From: Conexibacter sp.
GTDB taxonomy: Bacteria; Actinomycetota; Thermoleophilia; Solirubrobacterales; Solirubrobacteraceae
Assembly (NCBI GenBank): GCA_025964215.1
Contig: JAOPZG010000404.1
Location: 1 to 9,498, forward strand
Direction: 5' to 3'
Length of the DNA stretch: 9,498 bases
Shown: positions 6,582-9,498 of the stretch, piece after piece
Layout: the number at the start of each line of letters is the position of its first letter
Numbering within the stretch: position 1 is the stretch's first letter
The notes under the pieces: generated by a model
Databases searched by the model: none
Told to the model about the DNA's origin: nothing
The model's input: only the letters and a program-made list of their open reading frames with translations
Made by a program: the position numbers and the translations under genes

Positions 6582-7273
6582 TGCCGGACCGCACGCGGGC
6601 GCACTTCTCCGAGGAGCTGCGGCGGGTCGAGGAGCAGGGGCTCGGCGGGCTCGACCTCGTCGTCACGCAGCTCGACCGCGTGATGGAGGCGCTGGAGCAC
6701 CAGGACGTCGAGCTGGCGGCGATGGTCATCGGCAACGACGACCTCATCGACGGCAGGTACCTCGAGGTCCATCAGGGGCTGCTGTCGCTCTTCGCCTTGC
6801 AGGCGCCGGTCGCGGGGGACCTCCGGATCGTCGCGGCGATGCTGCACGTCATCAAGAACATCGAGCGCATGGGCGACCAGTGCGTGAACATCGCCAAGAC
6901 GATCCCGCTGACCGGCCACGAGCCGCCGGTGCGCGAGGAGGTCCTCGAGCGGATCCTGCGGATGGGGCGCGCGGCGCGCACCGAGGTCACGCAGGCCAAG
7001 ACGGCGTTCGCGACGCGCGACGTGGCGCTCGCCGAGGACCTCGTCCGGCAGGACCAGTGCATCAACCTGCTCAACCGCGAGATCTTCCAGCTCGCGATCG
7101 ACGTGGGGACCGATCCCGACACGCGCGAGTGGGCCATGCACATGGTCATGGTGGCGCGGGCGATCGAGCGGATCGGCGACAACGCCGTGGACGTCGGCGA
7201 GCAGACGGCGTTCGTGGTGACCGGGCTGTTCCGCGAGTTCTCGGACTCGTCGCACCCCGCGCCGCGGGTTTGA
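6581..7273 (+). CDS. phoU: Phosphate signalling regulator PhoU
   Basis: PhoU is a peripheral cytoplasmic protein that links the Pst transporter to the sensor kinase, keeps the PHO response off when phosphate is plentiful, and limits uptake. The 230-residue product has the expected two three-helix repeats, each with a metal-binding motif: IERMGDQCVNIA with E95, D99 and N103, and IERIGDNAVDVGE with E196, D200 and D204. Length is normal. The ATG at 6581 overlaps the pstB stop as TGATG, so translation is probably coupled and it belongs to the pst transcript. After it comes a 97-base gap holding small hairpins, a reversed PHO box and the promoter of the response regulator. The second PhoU-like gene in this window (DUF47) is only distantly related. 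Confidence 0.95.
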   Translation: MPDRTRAHFSEELRRVEEQGLGGLDLVVTQLDRVMEALEHQDVELAAMVIGNDDLIDGRYLEVHQGLLSLFALQAPVAGDLRIVAAMLHVIKNIERMGDQCVNIAKTIPLTGHEPPVREEVLERILRMGRAARTEVTQAKTAFATRDVALAEDLVRQDQCINLLNREIFQLAIDVGTDPDTREWAMHMVMVARAIERIGDNAVDVGEQTAFVVTGLFREFSDSSHPAPRV

Positions 7274-7295
7274 CCCGCTCCGTGCGGATTTCCGC
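7264..7295 (+). terminator. Tandem small hairpins at the end of phoU (possible weak terminator)
   Basis: GCGGGT (7264-7269) pairs with ACCCGC (7273-7278) around a 3-base loop that includes the first base of the TGA region. GCGG (7284-7287) then pairs with CCGC (7292-7295) around ATTT, followed by TTG. There is no U-run, so any termination would be weak or rely on another factor. It may only mark the operon end. Confidence 0.25.
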
Positions 7296-7297
7296 TT

Positions 7298-7324
7298 GTG
7301 AAGATGTGGTGACCGGCGGGTGGT
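7298..7324 (-). promoter_or_regulatory. PHO box upstream of the response regulator gene (reversed orientation)
   Basis: On the plus strand GTGAA (7298-7302), GTGAC (7309-7313) and GTGGT (7320-7324) recur at exactly 11 bp. On the minus strand these read ACCAC, GTCAC, TTCAC, matching the other two arrays. The array lies in the phoU-regulator gap, 29 bp upstream of the TAGACT -10 of the regulator. It suggests autoregulation. Confidence 0.6.
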
Positions 7325-7353
7325 TTTCGTCGCGGTTCGTCGAGCGGTCTGCG

Positions 7354-7359
7354 TAGACT
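7354..7359 (+). promoter_or_regulatory. Putative -10 box of the response regulator gene
   Basis: TAGACT matches TANNNT and ends 11 bases before the ATG at 7371. Transcription near 7366 would leave a leader of about 5 bases and no room for a ribosome binding site. A -35 is not clear. Confidence 0.45.
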
Positions 7360-7370
7360 GCCGTTCCGAG

Positions 7371-8228
7371 ATGACCACGGAACGCGGCACATCGGCGCAG
7401 CCCCTGCGGCTCGCCGTGATCGACACGGACTCGGGCTTCCTCCAGGTGCTGGACAAGCGCCTGGAGCGCCTCGGCTGGGAGCACCGGACGCTGGCGTCCG
7501 CGGTGCCGGTCGAGACGATCGTGGCGATGCGGCTGAGCGCGCTGGTCGTCGACCTCGCGATCCTCGGCCCGTCGGGCTGGGACTACCTGCACCGCGTGTG
7601 CTCGGAGCTGCCGGGCCTCGGCGTCGTCGTGTGCACGGGCCAGTCGACGGTGGCCCAGCGCGTGCGCGGGCTGCGGCTGGGCGCGGACGACTGGCTGTCG
7701 AAGCCGTGTCATCCCGAAGAGCTCATCGCGCGGGTCGAGGCGGTCGTGCGCCGTCGCCGTCGCACTGACGCGCGCTCCGAGCGCGGACCGGTCGCCGCGG
7801 GCGACCTGGAGATCCGCTCCGACCGCTTCCAGGCGTTCGTCGCCGGCCGCTCGGTGGACCTGACGCGGCGGGAGTTCGAGCTGATCGAGCTGCTGGCGGG
7901 GTCCGAGGGACGCGTGCTGGAGCGCGAGGAGATCTACCAGCGGGTGTGGGGCTACGCGATGGCGCGCGGCGACCGGAGCGTTGACGTCTTCGTGCGCAAG
8001 CTGCGCCAGAAGCTGGAGAGGGCGTCGCCGGACTGGCGCTACATCCACACCCACTTCGGCGTCGGGTACCGCTTCGCGGCCGAGCCGGTCGACGGCAGCG
8101 AGCCCGCCGAGCGCGAGGCCGCCGCGGCGGTCGCCGAGCCCGCCGACGGGCCGGCGCCCGCGACGTTGCGGTTCGACGACGGGGTCGACGTCGACCTCGC
8201 GGCCGAGCTGCGGGCGCTGACGTCGTAA
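7371..8228 (+). CDS. OmpR/PhoB-family response regulator of the phosphate locus
   Basis: The 285-residue protein has a receiver (about 12-127) and a winged-helix DNA-binding domain (about 145-236), the layout of PhoP/PhoB/RegX3. The phosphoacceptor is Asp61 in ALVVDLAILG; Thr89 (VVVCTG) and Lys111 (LSKP) complete the switch. The acidic pair reads D18-T19 instead of two acids, and the usual Pro after the phosphoacceptor loop is Leu. Phosphorylation is therefore plausible but may be altered. The DNA-binding half carries LTRREFELIELL, RVWG, GDRSVDVFVRKLRQKLE (200-216) and YIHTHFGVGYRF, very like the stand-alone domain at 2279-2638. A 49-residue Ala/Pro/Glu-rich tail ending DLAAELRALTS is unusual. 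The ATG at 7371 follows a TAGACT box; the GTG at 7320 would lie in the PHO box. By position it should control pst, but no sensor kinase is present. PhoP and RegX3 cannot be told apart here. Confidence 0.9.
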   Translation: MTTERGTSAQPLRLAVIDTDSGFLQVLDKRLERLGWEHRTLASAVPVETIVAMRLSALVVDLAILGPSGWDYLHRVCSELPGLGVVVCTGQSTVAQRVRGLRLGADDWLSKPCHPEELIARVEAVVRRRRRTDARSERGPVAAGDLEIRSDRFQAFVAGRSVDLTRREFELIELLAGSEGRVLEREEIYQRVWGYAMARGDRSVDVFVRKLRQKLERASPDWRYIHTHFGVGYRFAAEPVDGSEPAEREAAAAVAEPADGPAPATLRFDDGVDVDLAAELRALTS

Positions 8229-8242
8229 CGCGGCGCTGCGAG

Positions 8243-8248
8243 TACCCT
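8243..8248 (+). promoter_or_regulatory. Putative -10 box of the small membrane protein gene
   Basis: TACCCT fits TANNNT and ends 10 bases before the GTG at 8259. No ribosome binding site lies between them, so the transcript would again have a very short or absent leader. The gap from the preceding stop is only 30 bases. Confidence 0.4.
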
Positions 8249-8258
8249 TGACGCTGTC

Positions 8259-8618
8259 GTGAACAGCACCGCGCGCAACGTCCTGATCATCGTCGCCATC
8301 GCGGCGGCCGTCGCGTTCCTGCCGGGTGGCGGGGAGACCGCCGGCCTGGTCTGGTCCCTGCTCGGGATCGCGCTGGCGGTGACCTTCGTCGTGCTGGGCG
8401 TGCGGTTCTACCGCGAGAACCGCGTCGCCGTGTTCTCGCTCGGCGACAAGTACCGCGCGCTGGCCTACGGGGCGATCGCTGCCGTGGTGGTGGCCTTCGC
8501 GGGCAAGGACAAGCTGACGGAGACGGGCGTCGGCTCGCTCGTGCTGGTCCTGTTGGTCGCCGGCGCCGGCGGCGCCGCGTACGCCGTGTGGAAGCACCAC
8601 CGGTCGTACGGCTATTAG
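8259..8618 (+). CDS. Small four-helix membrane protein of unknown function
   Basis: The 119-residue product has four likely membrane helices near residues 8-23, 28-49, 66-81 and 92-111. A basic loop (RFYRENR, 49-55) comes after the second, and the short basic/aromatic tail WKHHRSYGY closes the protein. Both ends are probably cytoplasmic. I do not recognise a named family; no catalytic motif is visible. The GTG at 8259 is the natural start because it opens directly onto the first helix and follows a TACCCT box by 10 bases. It lies 30 bases after the response regulator and 72 bases before the pseudopilin genes, and has its own promoter candidate, so membership in either group is uncertain. Codon usage agrees with its neighbours. 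Confidence 0.75.
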   Translation: MNSTARNVLIIVAIAAAVAFLPGGGETAGLVWSLLGIALAVTFVVLGVRFYRENRVAVFSLGDKYRALAYGAIAAVVVAFAGKDKLTETGVGSLVLVLLVAGAGGAAYAVWKHHRSYGY

Positions 8619-8690
8619 CCCGCGGCACCTGCGCTGATTCGGCACATTCGCGCGTAGATCCGTCACATCTTTGACGGCAGCGTGTCGTCC

Positions 8691-9029
8691 ATGTGGAAGA
8701 CACGCGCGGGAGCGGGGGAGGACGGCCAGGCGACCGTCGAGCTGGTGGCGATCCTGCCGGTCCTCGGCCTCGTGTTGGTGTTGGCGTGGCAGGCGCTGGT
8801 CGCCGGCCAGACCTGGTGGCTTGCCGGCGCCGCCGCTCGCGAGGCAGCCCGCGCCTCGGCACTCGGGGGCGACCCGCGCGCCGCCGCGCGACGCGTGCTG
8901 CCCACCGCCGTCGCCTCACGCACGGACGAGGACGGGAGCGTCCGCGTCCGCGTCGCCATCCCACCCGTCATCGCGGGCCTCCGCTTCGGCTCGGTCACGG
9001 TGCGAGCACGGATGGAGCCGCAGTCATGA
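8691..9029 (+). CDS. TadE-like pseudopilin
   Basis: The 112-residue protein resembles TadE-family pseudopilins of Tad/Flp pilus or related secretion systems. A short charged N-terminus ends GEDGQATVELVAILPVL: cleavage after Gly12 would leave Glu at position +5 of the mature protein, the rule for type IV prepilin peptidase substrates. One membrane helix spans about 17-40 and is followed by AAREAARASALGG, the typical TadE periplasmic start, then a small beta-rich domain (SVRVRVAIPP). The ATG at 8691 is chosen; a GTG at 8682 in the same frame is possible and adds three residues. Neither has a strong ribosome binding site. The TGA overlaps the next gene as ATGA, so the two are translated together. 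Which of TadE, TadF or a homologue it is cannot be decided. Confidence 0.78.
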   Translation: MWKTRAGAGEDGQATVELVAILPVLGLVLVLAWQALVAGQTWWLAGAAAREAARASALGGDPRAAARRVLPTAVASRTDEDGSVRVRVAIPPVIAGLRFGSVTVRARMEPQS

Positions 9030-9379
9030 AGTCCGCTCGCGCCTCCAGCGCCCCTCCGCGCGAGGCCGGCCAGTCGACCATCGAGCTCCTCGGCGCGATC
9101 CCGCTCCTGCTCGTCGTGGTCCTCGCCGCGGCGCAGCTCCTCGCCGCCGGTGGCGTCCGTATCGCCGCCTCCTCCGCCGCCGAGGCCGCCGCGATGGCCC
9201 GCGTCCAGGGCGGCGACCCGACCGACGCCGCCCGCTCCGCCGCACCCGGCTGGAGCCACATCTCCGTGCACGCGTCCGGCCGCCGCATCCGCGTCCGCCT
9301 CGCGCCACCGAACCTCCTGCCCGGCCTGTCGCGCCTCCTCACCACCACCGTCGAGGCCGACGCGGGGCCGGCGTCGTGA
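9026..9379 (+). CDS. Second TadE-like pseudopilin
   Basis: The 117-residue product has the same plan as the preceding gene: a charged leader, then EAGQSTIELLGAIPLLLVVV (14-32 quoted in part). Cleavage after Gly15 puts Glu20 at +5, followed by one membrane helix (about 20-42) and the TadE-like ASSAAEAAAMARVQGGDP. The C-terminal half is Arg/Ser-rich with a short strand pair (RRIRVRLAPP). The two proteins are paralogues in plan, suggesting a minor-pilin pair. The ATG at 9026 overlaps the previous stop by 4 bases, and GGAG at 9014-9017 lies 8 bases upstream. The stop overlaps the following gene as GTGA, which extends the operon rightward. Confidence 0.78.
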   Translation: MKSARASSAPPREAGQSTIELLGAIPLLLVVVLAAAQLLAAGGVRIAASSAAEAAAMARVQGGDPTDAARSAAPGWSHISVHASGRRIRVRLAPPNLLPGLSRLLTTTVEADAGPAS

Positions 9380-9498
9380 CCGCGATCGTGCTCGACCGCC
9401 TGCGCGCCCTCTTCCTGGCGCCCGACGCCACCAGCTCCGCGCGCCCTGCCCGCGTGGTCGCCGAGCGCGCGGTCCCCGCCACGCTCGGCGTCCTCGCC
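9376..9498 (+). CDS. N-terminal end of the next gene in the Tad-like operon (partial)
   Basis: A GTG at 9376 shares GTGA with the preceding stop and opens a frame of 41 codons to the window edge. The visible residues read VTAIVLDRLRALFLAPDAT, then an Ala/Arg/Val-rich stretch ending ATLGVLA. The hydrophobic end could be the first strand of a nucleotide-binding or Rossmann-like domain. No Walker motif is reached within the window. The 4-base overlap supports a real gene of the same operon. I do not assign a function; a CpaE/MinD-like ATPase would be one possibility. Confidence 0.5.
   Translation, partial: MTAIVLDRLRALFLAPDATSSARPARVVAERAVPATLGVLA

Noticed and set aside
7146..8666. 506-codon minus-strand open frame opposite the response regulator
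   Set aside because: It is the reverse frame of recognised domains, lacks any motif and crosses several promoters.
8641..8677. GGCACAT and GTCACAT before the first pseudopilin gene as a fourth PHO box
   Set aside because: The spacing is 21 bp rather than 11 or 22 and the units do not match TTCAC; no ladder can be built.

Overview
The window comes from a very GC-rich bacterial chromosome. GTG starts are frequent, 1-4 nt gene overlaps are common, and TANNNT -10 boxes sit almost on top of several start codons. With TadE-type pseudopilins and TTCAC/11-bp PHO-box operators, this fits an actinobacterium. Thermoleophilia (Solirubrobacterales-like) is a reasonable but unproven guess. There is no RNA gene, CRISPR array, insertion sequence or gene-free stretch over 300 bases.

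Left part (1-1048): the end of an unidentified gene, then a class I SAM-dependent methyltransferase (191-1048). Its stop overlaps tail-to-tail with a leftward pair: a PhoU-like DUF47 protein (2162-1527) followed by a small CYTH triphosphate tunnel enzyme (1512-1045) that resembles bacterial tripolyphosphatases.

Centre (2206-8228): a phosphate-starvation locus. A stand-alone winged-helix protein with no receiver domain (2279-2638) precedes pstS-pstC-pstA-pstB-phoU (2697-7273). All five are packed with 1- or 4-nt overlaps after pstS. A full-length OmpR/PhoB-type response regulator (7371-8228) follows. No sensor kinase lies in the window. PstS captures phosphate outside the membrane, PstC/PstA form the channel, PstB powers it, and PhoU transmits transporter status to signalling.

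Three candidate PHO boxes, each a run of TTCAC-like units at exact 11-bp spacing, lie at 2206-2243 (four units), 2602-2628 (three, the last weak) and 7298-7324 (three, on the opposite strand). They lie before the DUF47/winged-helix pair, before pstS and before the response regulator. The two boxes read in reverse relative to DUF47 and the response regulator sit 28 and 29 bp upstream of a TANNNT -10. The pstS box is in forward orientation and close to its -10, inside the 3' end of the winged-helix gene. This suggests an autoregulated phosphate regulon in which two paralogous DNA-binding domains, one with a receiver and one without, could share the same operators. That possible two-regulator arrangement is the most interesting feature here.

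Right part (8259-9498): a small four-helix membrane protein of unknown function, then the start of a Tad/Flp-type operon: two TadE-like pseudopilin genes and a third overlapping gene cut by the window edge.
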